From NCBI RefSeq assembly GCF_026626335.1, contig NZ_JAPNTZ010000005.1, positions 248,001 through 312,000 on the forward strand: a DNA stretch of 64,000 bases, written 5' to 3'. This document shows, piece after piece, positions 33,374-43,500 of the stretch (the stretch's first letter is position 1; each line of letters opens with the position of its first letter). Position numbers and translations under genes: made by a program. The stretch is from Paractinoplanes pyxinae. Lineage in GTDB: Bacteria; Actinomycetota; Actinomycetes; Mycobacteriales; Micromonosporaceae. A model generated the notes under the pieces. The model did no database searches. It saw only the letters and a program-made list of their open reading frames with translations, and had not been told where the DNA came from.

Positions 33374-34175
33374 CCTCGTTCCGGACGGCCGGGCGGCGCG
33401 CCCATCGGCCGAGCGACTGCACGACCAGCACACCGAGCGCCAGGGGGATCAGTCCGAGCACGAGGTCCTGCAGCAGGGCGAGGTCGTCGACGACGAAGCG
33501 GTTCCAGTTCGGGCCGGCGATCTGCTCGCAGGACTGGAAGGCCAGGTGAAACCCGATCGGCACCCACAGCGTGTCGGTCACCGCGCGCAGCCAGCCCTGG
33601 ACGACGGCGAATCCGAAGAAAATCACGATCCGTTCGACGCTGCCCGCGGCGCCCACCAGCACTCCGAACAGAGCGAACAGCAGCGCCTGCACGAACACGA
33701 CCGCCCATGTCGGCAGCACGGCGGCCAAATTCCGGAAGATGTAGCCGCGGAAAATGAATTCCTCGGGCAGCGCCTCGTACAGAAAGACCAGCACGACCAG
33801 CGTCAGCACCGAAAGCACCAGGTCACCGATCGAGCCGTCGAGGTCGATCGTCAGCCACCCGGCAATGAGGAAGATCGTGAGCGCGGCCGCCGCCGGAATC
33901 AGATAGCCCACCGAGCCGGCCGTCAAAAGCCTTCCCACCGTACGAGGTGAGGCCCGTCGAAGCCTCGTCCAGGGCACCCGGTTGAGGTAGCGCCAGGCCA
34001 GCACGACCAGCGGCACCGCAAGGACGGTGGCCGTCACTGCCGAGAAGACGTGCGCCCCGCGGTCGTAGTCGCTCGCACCGAAAACGGCGTCGCGAGCCCA
34101 GTGCAGGAACAGCCAGATCGCCGTCGCCGCACCGAAAACTATGCCGATCCGCACCGCCACATGTGGTCGCCCCAT
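33360..34175 (-). CDS. CPBP-family intramembrane metalloprotease
   Basis: A 271-residue multi-pass protein (about 7-8 helices) with the CPBP (Abi/Rce1-like) motifs: EALPEEFIFRGYIFR (the EExxxR box) and a later IGFHLAFQ His. These Glu/His residues form the protease site in Rce1-type enzymes. ATG 34175 is preferred to a start at 34310. The last codons and the stop are provided by the tetR 21-bp repeat array read on the other strand, so its C-terminus depends on the repeat. Confidence 0.87.
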   Translation of the reverse strand: MGRPHVAVRIGIVFGAATAIWLFLHWARDAVFGASDYDRGAHVFSAVTATVLAVPLVVLAWRYLNRVPWTRLRRASPRTVGRLLTAGSVGYLIPAAAALTIFLIAGWLTIDLDGSIGDLVLSVLTLVVLVFLYEALPEEFIFRGYIFRNLAAVLPTWAVVFVQALLFALFGVLVGAAGSVERIVIFFGFAVVQGWLRAVTDTLWVPIGFHLAFQSCEQIAGPNWNRFVVDDLALLQDLVLGLIPLALGVLVVQSLGRWARRPAVRNEVSLT

Positions 34176-34242
34176 GCGTACGAGTGTGTGGCCGCCGACC
34201 GGCCGGGCGCTGCCGACTAAAGTCGACCCGCTCGGCCGAAAG

Positions 34243-36003
34243 TCAGTCCGACTTGTCCTCCTGATAGGTCGCGCCACCGGTCGATTCCGAGGTGAGCGGC
34301 CGGGCCCCACCCTCGGGCGGGCCGGCCTCGGTCTGCTCCCCCGCGGCCAGGTGCGGGAACCTGGCGTCGAAGGCGGGCCGCTCGGACCGGATGCGCGGCA
34401 TCCTGTCGAAGTTGCGCAGCGGCGGCGGTGACGAGGTGGCCCATTCCAGCGAATTGCCGTGCCCCCACGGGTCGTCCGCGGTCACCAGCTGGCCCACCCG
34501 GTACGACTTCCACACGTTGTAGAGGAACGGCAGCGTCGACGCGCCCAGCACGAACGAACCGAGCGTCGAGAAGGTGTTGAGGAACGTGAAACCGTCCCCG
34601 GCCAGGTAGTCGGCGTAGCGGCGCGGCATTCCCTCGGCGCCGAGCCAGTGCTGCACCAGGAACGTGGCGTGGAAGCCGATGAAGGTCAGCCAGAAATGGA
34701 TTTTGCCCAGGCGCTCGTCGAGCATGCGGCCGAACATCTTGGGGAACCAGAAATAGACGCCGGCGAACACCGCGAACACGATGGTGCCGAACAGCACGTA
34801 ATGGAAATGGGCCACCACGAAGTAGCTGTCGTGCACCTGGAAGTCGATCGGCGGCGACGCCAGCAGCACGCCGGTGAGGCCGCCGAGCAGGAAGGTCACC
34901 AGGAAGCCGATCGCGAACAGCATGGGCGTCTCGAGCGAGATCTGCCCCCGCCACATCGTGCCGATCCAGACGAAGAACTTCATGCCCGTCGGCACGGCGA
35001 TCAGGTAACTGAGCAGGCTGAAGAACGGCAGCAGCACCTGGCCGGTGGCGAACATGTGGTGCGCCCATACGCTCATCGACAGGGCGGCGATGAGCAGGGT
35101 GGCCGACACGAGTCCCTTGTAGCCGAAGACCGGCTTGCGGCTGAAGACCGGGATGACCTCGGTGATGATGCCGAAGAAGGGCAGCGCCACCACGTACACC
35201 TCGGGGTGGCCGAAGAACCAGAACAGGTGCTGCCACAGCATCGGCCCGCCGGTCTCGGGCGCGAAGACCTGGGCGCCGAGCGTCCGGTCGGCCGCCAGCA
35301 CCAGCAGCGCGGCCGCCAGGAACGGGAAGACCAGGATGACCAGCAGGCTGGTGACCAGGATGTTCCAGGTGAAGATGGGCATCCGGAACATCGTCATGCC
35401 GGGCGCCCGCAGGGTCAGGATGGTGGTGATCATGTTGACCGCGCCGAGGATGGTGCCGAGCCCGCTGATGGCCAGGCCGACCACCCACATGTTGCCGCCG
35501 ACGCCGGGCGAGTGGATCGAGTCGCTCAGGGGCGAGTACGCCGTCCAGCCGAAATCGGCCGCGCCGCCGGGCACGAAGAAGCCGCTCACGGCCAGCGTGC
35601 CGCCGAACAGGTAGAGCCAGTAGGCGAACGCATTCAGCCGTGGGAAGGCCACGTCGGGCGCGCCGATCTGCAGCGGCACGACGAAGTTGGCGAACGCGAA
35701 CACGATCGGCGTCGCGAACAGCAGCAGCATGATCGTGCCGTGCATGGTGAACAGCTGGTTGTACTGCTCGGGCGACAGGAACTGCATGCCCGGCCGGGCC
35801 AGCTCGCCGCGCATCAGCATCGCCATGAGGCCGCCGAGCATGAAGAACACGAACGACGTGACCAGGTACATCAGGCCGATCTGCTTGGCGTCGGTCGTGC
35901 GGATGATGCGGGCCAGGGCGGAACCCCGCACCTGGGGCCGCACCGGCCAGGGCCGGGTGACGACCGGCTGCGGAGCGGCAGGCTTCGGTTCGACCGCGGT
36001 CAT
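34243..36003 (-). CDS. ctaD: cytochrome c oxidase subunit I (aa3 type)
   Basis: A 586-residue heme-copper oxidase subunit in the cytoplasmic membrane, reducing O2 to water. Twelve or so helices and the ligand motifs are visible: FTMHGTIM (heme a His), [11 protein letters not shown] (CuB His with cross-linked Tyr), WAHHMFATG (CuB His pair) and [10 protein letters not shown] (heme a3 and a His). The EVY and K-channel residues point to an A-type oxidase. Subunits II and III are not nearby, so this looks like a stand-alone extra copy. GAGGAGG precedes the ATG. Confidence 0.96.
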   Translation of the reverse strand: MTAVEPKPAAPQPVVTRPWPVRPQVRGSALARIIRTTDAKQIGLMYLVTSFVFFMLGGLMAMLMRGELARPGMQFLSPEQYNQLFTMHGTIMLLLFATPIVFAFANFVVPLQIGAPDVAFPRLNAFAYWLYLFGGTLAVSGFFVPGGAADFGWTAYSPLSDSIHSPGVGGNMWVVGLAISGLGTILGAVNMITTILTLRAPGMTMFRMPIFTWNILVTSLLVILVFPFLAAALLVLAADRTLGAQVFAPETGGPMLWQHLFWFFGHPEVYVVALPFFGIITEVIPVFSRKPVFGYKGLVSATLLIAALSMSVWAHHMFATGQVLLPFFSLLSYLIAVPTGMKFFVWIGTMWRGQISLETPMLFAIGFLVTFLLGGLTGVLLASPPIDFQVHDSYFVVAHFHYVLFGTIVFAVFAGVYFWFPKMFGRMLDERLGKIHFWLTFIGFHATFLVQHWLGAEGMPRRYADYLAGDGFTFLNTFSTLGSFVLGASTLPFLYNVWKSYRVGQLVTADDPWGHGNSLEWATSSPPPLRNFDRMPRIRSERPAFDARFPHLAAGEQTEAGPPEGGARPLTSESTGGATYQEDKSD

Positions 36004-36072
36004 GTGACCTCCTCGGGCGTGCCGAGGCCTGACGCTACGCCTTGATTTTCAAGACCACATCCCGTACGAGTC

Positions 36073-36729
36073 TCAATCGACCATGAAGGACACGGTGCTC
36101 ACGATGGGCGAGGTTCCGGCCGCCGCGTCGCCGGCCGCCTTCACCACGTATCGATAGGTCATCTTGCGGTTTCCCTGCGCCATTCCAGCCCAGGCGCCGC
36201 CCGTGCCGAAGGTCGGGAACGTCGAGGTCTGGTCGGTGACCCACGCGGCGCCGCTGCGGTGCTGCAGGCTGACGGTGACCTTGCCGGCGCGCTTGGGGAA
36301 GATCTGCATGGCCGCCCGCACCGCGGCGAACGACCGGTAGTGCGCGACCCCGTTGCTGACCTTGGCGTAGCCGCTCAACTTGACCACTGTCGCGCCGGCC
36401 GTGGTGAAGCGAGCCGACGCCGTGGCGGGCTTCTTGGCGAAAGTCGCCGTTGCGACGCCGTTGCCGTGCGCGGCCGGCGACCAGGTTGCCACGCCCGAGG
36501 CGTTGGTGGTCACCGTCTTGGTGAGCGTCGTGCCGCCGGCGGTGACCCGGATGGTGACCGGTGTGCGCGGCCGGCTGGCGGCCCGCACGGTGACGGTCAG
36601 GCTCTTGCCGTACGCGGAAGCGGGTTTGACCGTGACCGCGACCGGCTGCCGGACCGCCCCCGAGGCGGGCGCGACGACGCTTCCGGCGAGCACGGCGGCG
36701 GACAGGAGGGCGGTCTTCAGCTTTCTCAC
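36073..36729 (-). CDS. secreted Ig-like domain protein
   Basis: A 218-residue exported protein. Residues 1-24 form a Sec signal peptide (MRKLKTALLSAAVLAGSVVA, cleavage near AxA). The rest is Thr/Val/Ala-rich beta structure: an Ig-like segment with TVRAASRPRTPVTIRVTAGG and ATWSPAAHGNGVATATF, then a second beta domain. No catalytic motif is visible. Probably a wall-associated or secreted accessory protein. It lies 69 bp downstream of the ctaD start on the same strand but appears to be separately transcribed from upstream genes. Confidence 0.72.
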   Translation of the reverse strand: MRKLKTALLSAAVLAGSVVAPASGAVRQPVAVTVKPASAYGKSLTVTVRAASRPRTPVTIRVTAGGTTLTKTVTTNASGVATWSPAAHGNGVATATFAKKPATASARFTTAGATVVKLSGYAKVSNGVAHYRSFAAVRAAMQIFPKRAGKVTVSLQHRSGAAWVTDQTSTFPTFGTGGAWAGMAQGNRKMTYRYVVKAAGDAAAGTSPIVSTVSFMVD

Positions 36730-36848
36730 CGCCCCAGCATCGGTGCCCCACGTTGCACGCCCGGTTCACGCCGGTCGCCGCCCGGGTGCGGAGGCAGTCG
36801 GTGCCATCGGGCGGCCACAGCCTGCACAACACCTTCACAAGCCGGCTT

Positions 36849-37502
36849 CTAGGCCCGGTACCCGTCGAAGAGCGGGCCGCCCGCCCGCGCCAGGACTTCC
36901 GCGGCCAAGGTCGACGGGTCGTCGCGCGCGGCCAGCCACTGGGTGGCAAAAGCGGGGTCGAGCTCTCGCAACTCGCGCAGCAGCCACTTGCCGTTGCTGA
37001 GCCAGCGTCCGCCGAAGGCGAGGGCGGCGCGCGCCGTCTCGGTCCACAGGGCGGCGGCGATCACCTCGCGTTCGCCGGGGTCGGTGGCGTGGCTGTGGTC
37101 GTCGAGCAGGTCGGTCAGGTGGTAGCGGAGGCGGTCGCGTTCGGCCGTGGTCAGCGGGGGCGGGCCGTCGGCCAGAACTCGTGCGCAGCGGGCCACCAGC
37201 TCGCCCGGGTCGCCGAGCAGCGGGACGCCGGTGGCGAGCATGCGGTGCGTGCTGGGCTTGCGGGCGGCCAGCTCGCGGGCCATGTACTCGGCCAGACTGT
37301 CGGGGGTCTGAACGAACAACTCGACCGGCCAGCCGCGGAAGTGCAGACTCTCGCGCCCGGGCCCGTCGGCGCGCATGACCACGATGTCCAAGTCGGACCC
37401 GGCCGTACGAGATGGGCCGAGCACGCTGCCGGTGAGCAGAGCCCAAGCGGCGTCGGGAAAGCGGGCCTGCACGAGGTCGCGGGCGTCGGTCAGCGGGTCC
37501 AC
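36849..37502 (-). CDS. nucleotidyltransferase-fold protein
   Basis: A 217-residue protein with the minimal nucleotidyltransferase signature LTGSVLGPSRTAGSDLDIVV (GS-x9-SDxD), the metal-binding Asp pair of the polymerase-beta fold. The C-terminal half is helical and Arg/Trp rich. Related proteins include antibiotic adenylyltransferases and toxin-antitoxin MNT-type enzymes, but no HEPN partner is adjacent. Start is GTG 37502, 14 bases after the secreted protein gene stop. Confidence 0.78.
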   Translation of the reverse strand: MDPLTDARDLVQARFPDAAWALLTGSVLGPSRTAGSDLDIVVMRADGPGRESLHFRGWPVELFVQTPDSLAEYMARELAARKPSTHRMLATGVPLLGDPGELVARCARVLADGPPPLTTAERDRLRYHLTDLLDDHSHATDPGEREVIAAALWTETARAALAFGGRWLSNGKWLLRELRELDPAFATQWLAARDDPSTLAAEVLARAGGPLFDGYRA

Positions 37503-37516
37503 CCGATGATAGTGCC

Positions 37517-38473
37517 TCAGCGGAGCCCGAGCCGGGGGTGCGGCGGGCCGCCCAGCTGGGTGGAGATCTCGTCGACGACGGCCCAGTAGACGGCGGGGTC
37601 AATCGGCGGGCTGGAGTCGTCGTAGGACTCCCAGTCGTAGGCCGACCACTGGGCCAGCGACGTGATCAGGTCGGACCACTGCGCGCCAGTGAGGGTGGCG
37701 GGGCCGGGCAGCTGGGTGCGCAGGTCCGAGGTCGGATCGTCCTGGTTGTCGGGGTCCGCCTCGTTGATGGCGGCGTTGTCGGTGGGATAGATGCCGAAGG
37801 GCTCCAGCGCCGTACGCCATTGGTCTCGCGGGAGCGTCACGGTGTACTCGCGTTCGGGGCGCAGGCCCAGTTCGGTCAGCGCGGCGATCACGTCCGGCTC
37901 GAGGCCGCGCAGGTCGGGGGCGTCGGCGGCGACCGTGAAGGTGCACCACGGCGACCAGATGGGCAGCCGGTCGTCGTCGCCGGTGAGGCTGACCCGCCAG
38001 CGGACCGAGTCGCCGGGCGCCAGCTCGCCGGGCTTGAGCGTCAGGACAGCCCGGCCGACCGGGTCGAGGATCTTTCCGTACAGGCCGCGGTAGTCGGGGC
38101 TGTACTCGAAGACGGCGCGGGTGGGCGGCGGGCCGAGCACGACCGTGTACGCAGCCGACAGAGTTACCGGTTCCGTGGTGCCGACCGGGCCCGCCCCGCA
38201 CGCCGGCTCGCCGCCCACGCGCAGGTCGGAGGGTTGCGTCGCGTACACCGACGGCAGGTAGGGCAGCAGCGGCGGGGCGTCCGGCACCGGGTAGCGGGCG
38301 TTCTCGTTCTCGTAGCGGAGGACGGCGGTCGCGCAGAACACGAGGATCCGCCGGCCGCTCTCGATCGAGTAGCCGGCCTCGCACGGGTCCGCCTCGGGTT
38401 CGGGGGCGGGCGGGACGAAGGCGGCCGCGGCCAGCAGCGCCGGCACGGCCACGACCGCCGGCCAGATCCTCAA
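37517..38473 (-). CDS. secreted or membrane-anchored hypothetical protein
   Basis: A 318-residue protein with an N-terminal export signal (VVAVPALLAAAAFVPPAP) and then a soluble domain containing four or five Cys and many Pro/Asp residues (ESGRRILVFCATAVLRYENE; LPIWSPWCTFTVAADAP). No family recognised. Its ATG at 38473 overlaps the kinase stop by 4 bp (ATGA), so it is translationally coupled to the hybrid kinase and may be its extracellular sensing partner. Confidence 0.7.
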   Translation of the reverse strand: MRIWPAVVAVPALLAAAAFVPPAPEPEADPCEAGYSIESGRRILVFCATAVLRYENENARYPVPDAPPLLPYLPSVYATQPSDLRVGGEPACGAGPVGTTEPVTLSAAYTVVLGPPPTRAVFEYSPDYRGLYGKILDPVGRAVLTLKPGELAPGDSVRWRVSLTGDDDRLPIWSPWCTFTVAADAPDLRGLEPDVIAALTELGLRPEREYTVTLPRDQWRTALEPFGIYPTDNAAINEADPDNQDDPTSDLRTQLPGPATLTGAQWSDLITSLAQWSAYDWESYDDSSPPIDPAVYWAVVDEISTQLGGPPHPRLGLR

Positions 38474-40512
38474 GACCGGCGCAGCACCGACTGGACGCCG
38501 GCCAGAAGTTGGTCACGGGTGTACGGCTTGGCCACGATCATCGAGTCGGGTTCGAGGTTGTTGCCGGCCTCGTCGATCAGCGCCTCGGCGAAGCCGGACA
38601 CGAACACCACCCGCAGGTCGGGGCGGCGCTGCTTGGCCACCCGGGCCAGCTGGCGGCCGTTCATGCCGGGCATGACGACGTCGGTGATCATCGCGGCGAT
38701 CGGGTCGTGGTGGCGGTCGAGCAGGCTCAGCGCCTCGACCGCGTCGGCCGCGGACAGCACCCGGTAGCCGGCGCCGTCGAGGAAGCGGGCGGTGACTTCC
38801 CGCAGGTCCGCCTCGTCGTCGACCAGCAGCAGGGTTTCGCCGCCGGGTGACGGGAGTGCGTCAGTGGCGTCGGCGTGAGCGGGTGGGACAGCGGGCGCCG
38901 CTTGGACTGCCGGGTCCGACAGGGGCGGTGCGGGCTCGTCGCGTACGCCGGGAAGCCGGATCGTCGCCGTCGTGCCCTCGCCCGGAGTCGAGGCCAGCGA
39001 CAGCTGGCCGCCGGCCTGACTGACGATGCCGTGGGCCGTCGAAAGCCCGAGCCCGGCCGTCCCGGTCGAGCGCTTGGTGGTGAAGAACGGCTCGAACGCG
39101 CGGGTCAGCACCTCGGCCTCCATGCCACGCCCGGTGTCGCGGACCGTCACCACCGCCTCGCCGTCGGCCGCGGCCTCGGTCGCGATGGTGATCGTGCCGC
39201 CGCCCGGCATGGCGTCGGCCGCGTTGGCCACCAGATTGACCAGCACCTGGCCGATCTGCCGGGGGTCGGCCCGCACGTCGGCCGGCCCGGGCATGAGCTG
39301 CAGGACGACTGACGCCTCGCCCGCCGAGTCGCGCAGCGTGCCGAGCATGTCCCGCAGCAGGCCGTTGATGTCGAAGGTGGCCGGCTGGGTGATGTCGCGC
39401 CGGCCGAACGCGAGCAGCTGCTGGGTGAGCGCCTTGGCCCGCTCGCCGCCCTTCACCACCTGGTCGAGGTCCGACAACAGCGAAGCGGATAGGTCATCCG
39501 GAATGGCCGTAACGGATTCGGTTATGGACTCGATAGCGAGAGAGGTGTAGCCGAGGATCGCGCCCAGGATGTTGTTGAAGTCGTGCGCGGCCCCGCCGGC
39601 CATGCGCCGCAGGCTGTCCAACCGTTCGGCATCGCGGCGCCGGGCGTCAGCCTGCCGGCGCTTGGTTTCGTCGCGCAGCCGCTCCTCGGCCTCGATCACA
39701 TCGGTGACGTCGTCGACCATGAGCACGCCGCCGGCCAGTTCGGCGTCGTCGTCCTGGATGTGTCGCAGTTGCAGGCGCAGGTGCCGGACCGCCCCATCCG
39801 GATACTCCATCCGGTGGGTGAACCGGCGCTCGGCCGCGTGGCCGCGCAGCAGGTCGAGCGCGTCGCGGCGGGCCGGCGCGTCCAGGCAGGCCAGCCAGCC
39901 CCGGCCGAGCAGGCCCGAGATCGGCGTCCGCATGATCTCGGCCAGCCGGGGGTTGATGTAGTCGGCCTCGCCGTCGGCGTCGATCAGCGCGATGCCGACC
40001 GGGGACGCCACGGCCATCGCCTCGAAGCGCCGTTCCGTGTGGTGCAGCGCGCGCACCTTCTCGATCAGCTTGGCGTTCACCGCCTGCACGTGAGCCTGCG
40101 CAAAATCACCCGAGGGGACGGCGTCGATCGAGACCGGACCGCCGGCCAGCGCCGCGTCCACCGCGTCGAGCAGTTCGTGCGGGTCCTGCGAGCGCAGCAC
40201 GACCTGGCTGACCCCGCACGCCTCGGCGATCGGCCGCGTCTCGGGCTCGAGGTAGTTGGCGGTGTAGAAGATCACCGGCGCCTGGGCGGCCAGCTCGTCG
40301 TCGTCGGTGCGCAGCCGGTGCACGAGCTCGAGCCCGTCGATGCCGGGCATCAGCACGTCGGAGACGACCACGTCGGGATGATGCTCGTGGGCCAGGCGGA
40401 GCGCGTCGGCGCCGTCGTGGGCCTCGATCACCTCGTGGCCGCGATACCCCAGCAGCAAACGGACGATGTCGCGGTTCGCGGCCACGTCATCCACGACCAT
40501 CACCGTCGCCAC
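38470..40512 (-). CDS. hybrid sensor kinase: receiver-PAS-kinase-receiver
   Basis: A 680-residue soluble protein. The N-terminal receiver (residues 1-125, Asp52 in VVVSDVLMPG) is followed by a coiled linker, a PAS domain (about 165-280), a HisKA domain with MAGGAAHDFNNILGAILGY, an HATPase domain (about 400-515) and a C-terminal receiver (DPIAAMITDVVMPGMNG). The AHDFNN variant of the H-box is typical of PAS-linked hybrid kinases. GTG 40512 is the start used; ATG 40500 is an alternative. Divergent from the large kinase at 40533. Confidence 0.92.
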   Translation of the reverse strand: MATVMVVDDVAANRDIVRLLLGYRGHEVIEAHDGADALRLAHEHHPDVVVSDVLMPGIDGLELVHRLRTDDDELAAQAPVIFYTANYLEPETRPIAEACGVSQVVLRSQDPHELLDAVDAALAGGPVSIDAVPSGDFAQAHVQAVNAKLIEKVRALHHTERRFEAMAVASPVGIALIDADGEADYINPRLAEIMRTPISGLLGRGWLACLDAPARRDALDLLRGHAAERRFTHRMEYPDGAVRHLRLQLRHIQDDDAELAGGVLMVDDVTDVIEAEERLRDETKRRQADARRRDAERLDSLRRMAGGAAHDFNNILGAILGYTSLAIESITESVTAIPDDLSASLLSDLDQVVKGGERAKALTQQLLAFGRRDITQPATFDINGLLRDMLGTLRDSAGEASVVLQLMPGPADVRADPRQIGQVLVNLVANAADAMPGGGTITIATEAAADGEAVVTVRDTGRGMEAEVLTRAFEPFFTTKRSTGTAGLGLSTAHGIVSQAGGQLSLASTPGEGTTATIRLPGVRDEPAPPLSDPAVQAAPAVPPAHADATDALPSPGGETLLLVDDEADLREVTARFLDGAGYRVLSAADAVEALSLLDRHHDPIAAMITDVVMPGMNGRQLARVAKQRRPDLRVVFVSGFAEALIDEAGNNLEPDSMIVAKPYTRDQLLAGVQSVLRRS

Positions 40513-40532
40513 CGGCGGCTCCTCATCTGCTC

Positions 40533-40544
40533 ATGTCCGTTATA
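40533..40544 (+). promoter_or_regulatory. ATGTCCGTTATA motif before a sensor kinase
   Basis: The same 12-mer occurs on the minus strand at 60798-60809 upstream of another histidine kinase, with partial matches for another ten bases on the 5' side (ATCnnCTn). The GTTATA part resembles a -10 element. If it is a promoter here, the ATG at 40533 cannot be the start of the kinase and GTG 40584 becomes likely. Confidence 0.5.
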
Positions 40545-43500
40545 AGACTAAAGCAGGAAAGATCCCTTGTACGGTTATTCACCGTGAGTAGCCGACACGT
40601 CGCCTCCGCGGCGGTCGCCACCGGAGCCCTGGTCTGGGCCTGGCGCCGCCTCGTCCGCCGTCACGACCGCCGGCGCCTCGAGCGGTACATCCACCTCGCG
40701 GCGATCCTCGAGGAGACGGCCGCCCCCGCCTTCGTCAAGACGCTGGACGGGCGCTACCGGATCGTCAGCCCCGCCTACGAGCGGCTGCACGGCATCGGCG
40801 AGGCCGCCGGGCGCTTCGACCACGAGGTGCACTCCCCCGACAAGATGGCCGAGATCCACCGGCACGACACCGACGTGCTCATCGGCAACGGCCCGGTCGC
40901 GTACGAGGAGGAGCTGGACGGCCGGTGGTTCGTGACCACGCTGCACGCGCTCCGGGACGGGCGCGGACGGCCGTACGCGATCTTCGGCGCCGGCGTCGAC
41001 GTGACCCAGCTGCGCCTGGCCGAGGGCAAGTTCCGCAGCCTGCTCGACGCCTCGCCCGAGGCGATGGTGTGCGTCAACAGCGACGGCCAGATCGTGCACG
41101 CCAACAGCCGTGCGGTCGAACTGTTCCGTTACCGGCGCGACGAGATGACCGGCGCGGCCATCGAGACGCTGGTGCCCGGGGCCAGCCGCAAGGTCCACGT
41201 GCAGCACCGCAACCGCTACTTCGCCACCCCGAGCGCCCGGCCGATGGGCGAGGGCATGCTGCTGACCGCCCGGCGCAAGGACGGCACCGAGTTCCCGGTC
41301 GACGTCAGCCTCTCCCCCGTGCAGGCCGAGGGCAAGACGATGGTGCTCGCGGCCATCCAGGACGTCACCGCCCGCCGCCTGCAGGGCCACACCAACGCGC
41401 GCCTGGCCGCCATCGTCGAGTCGTCCAACGACGCGATCGTCAGCAAGGCCCTCGACGGCACGATCCAGACGTGGAACTCCGGGGCCGAGCGGCTGTACGG
41501 CTACACGGCGGCCGAGATGATCGGCCACGACGTCACCCGGCTGCTGCCGCCGGACCGGCTCGACGAGGAGAAACACCTGCTCAGCCGGGTCAACCAGGGC
41601 GAGACGCTGCCGCAGCACGAGACCCGGCGGATGCGCAAGGACGGCCGGATCATCGAGGTCTCGCTGAGCATGGCCCCCATGCGCGACGACGACGGACACA
41701 TCATCGGCGCGTCGACCGTCGCCCACGACATCACCGCCCGGGTCAAGGCGGAGACGCGGCTGCGCATCGAGCGCGAACAGCTCCAGATGATCATGTCGGC
41801 GGCGGCCGACCCGTTCTTCTCGATGAACGCGAGCGGGGTCATCAAGGAGTGGAACCGCCAGGCCGAGCAGGTCTTCGGCTGGCCCCGCGAAGAGATCATC
41901 GGGCGCAACGTGGCCGACACCGTGCTGCCCGGCCGGTACCGCCCGGCGCTGCAGCGGTTCCTCGACGGCCGGTGGGAGTGGCTGCTCGACCGCCCGACCG
42001 AGATGCAGGCCCTGCACCACGACGGACGGGAACGACCGGTCGAACTGACCATGTGGCGCATCCAGCACGACGGAAACGCGCAACTCCACGCATTCGCGCG
42101 CGACATCAGCGCGCGCCGCGAGACCGAGCAGGCACTGGCCGAGGCACGCGACCAGGCGATCGAGACGGCCCGGCTCAAGTCGCAGTTCCTGGCCTCGATG
42201 AGCCACGAGATCCGCACCCCGATGAACGGCGTCATCGGCCTGACCAGCCTGCTGCTCGGCTCCAGTTTGGACGAACAGCAGCGCCGGTACGCCGAGGGCA
42301 TCAGCACGGCCGGCTCGGCGCTCCTGTCGGTCATCAACGACGTGCTCGACTTCAGCAAGCTGGAAGCGGGCAAGGTGCTGCTCGAGGACACCAACTTCCA
42401 GCTGCGCCGCCTCGTCGACGACGTGGTCGCCCTGGTCGCGCCGCCCGGCACCGGGGGCACGGTCACCATCACCGGCGAATGCGACCCGCGCCTGCCGTCG
42501 ACGGTGAGCGGCGACGCGGCCAAGCTGCGCCAAGTGCTGCTGAACCTGGCCGGAAACGCCATCAAATTCACCGCGTACGGCAATGTCTCGATCACTGTCA
42601 TGCCGGACGCCAACCAGCCGGCGGGGCCCGACGCCGTTCCCGTACGGTTCGAGGTGCGCGACACCGGCATCGGCATCGACCACAACGAGCAGGAGAAACT
42701 GTTCGAGCCGTTCACGCAGGCCGACGCGGGCACGACCCGCCGGTTCGGCGGCACCGGCCTCGGACTGGCCATCTCGCGCGACCTCGTCGAGGTGATGGGC
42801 GGCCACATCGGCGTGCACAGCGAACCGGGCCGGGGCAGCACGTTCTGGTTCACGGTGACGCTGCGGGCGGCCCGCGCCGGCGTGGACGTGGCCTCGAGTC
42901 ACGCGCTCGACGGCCTGCGCGTGGTGATCGTCGACGAGGACGAGCGGGACCGCGCGGTGCTGGCCGACCAGCTGGCGGCGTGGTCGATGCAGGCCACCGG
43001 CGTGGAGAGCAGCGAGGCCGCGTACGACATCCTGCGTGACGCCGCCGCCACCGGGCGCCCGATCGACCTGGTCATTCAGGACGTGCGTACGGCGGGACTG
43101 CGCACACCGGCGCCGGAGGGCACACCGACCCCCAAGACCATCCTGCTCACGAACGACCCCACCGCGCTGCCGTCCGAGCCCGACCCGCAGGCGGTGTCGG
43201 CCGCATTCACGAAGCCACTGCGGCAGAGCCAGCTGTACGACGCCCTGGTCGGCGTGCTCGTGCCGAGCGAGGAGCCCGCCTCACCCCCGGCGCCGGCCCC
43301 CGTCGGCCGCGGTCACGTGCTGCTGGTCGAGGACAACGACATCAACCGGACGGTGGCCCTGGGCATCCTGGCCAACCTCGGCTACAGCGCGGACGTGGCG
43401 GTGAACGGCCGCGAGGCCGTCGAGATGGCCGGCCGGCGCGACTACCAGCTCATCTTCATGGACTGCCTGATGCCCGAGATGGACGGCTACGCCGCCACAG

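Noticed and set aside
33115..33708. Frame with repeated SDAMPAE on the minus strand
   Set aside because: It is the antisense reading of the tetR repeats in a different frame from the CPBP protease; its flanks have no protein-like composition.
32618..34175. Head-to-tail toxin-antitoxin pair
   Set aside because: The TetR and CPBP genes converge and only share the repeat; CPBP proteins can give bacteriocin immunity, but no toxin-like small gene is visible.
36849..37502. MNT/HEPN toxin-antitoxin module
   Set aside because: The nucleotidyltransferase signature is present but the adjacent genes lack the HEPN RxxxxH pattern and are secreted or kinase proteins.
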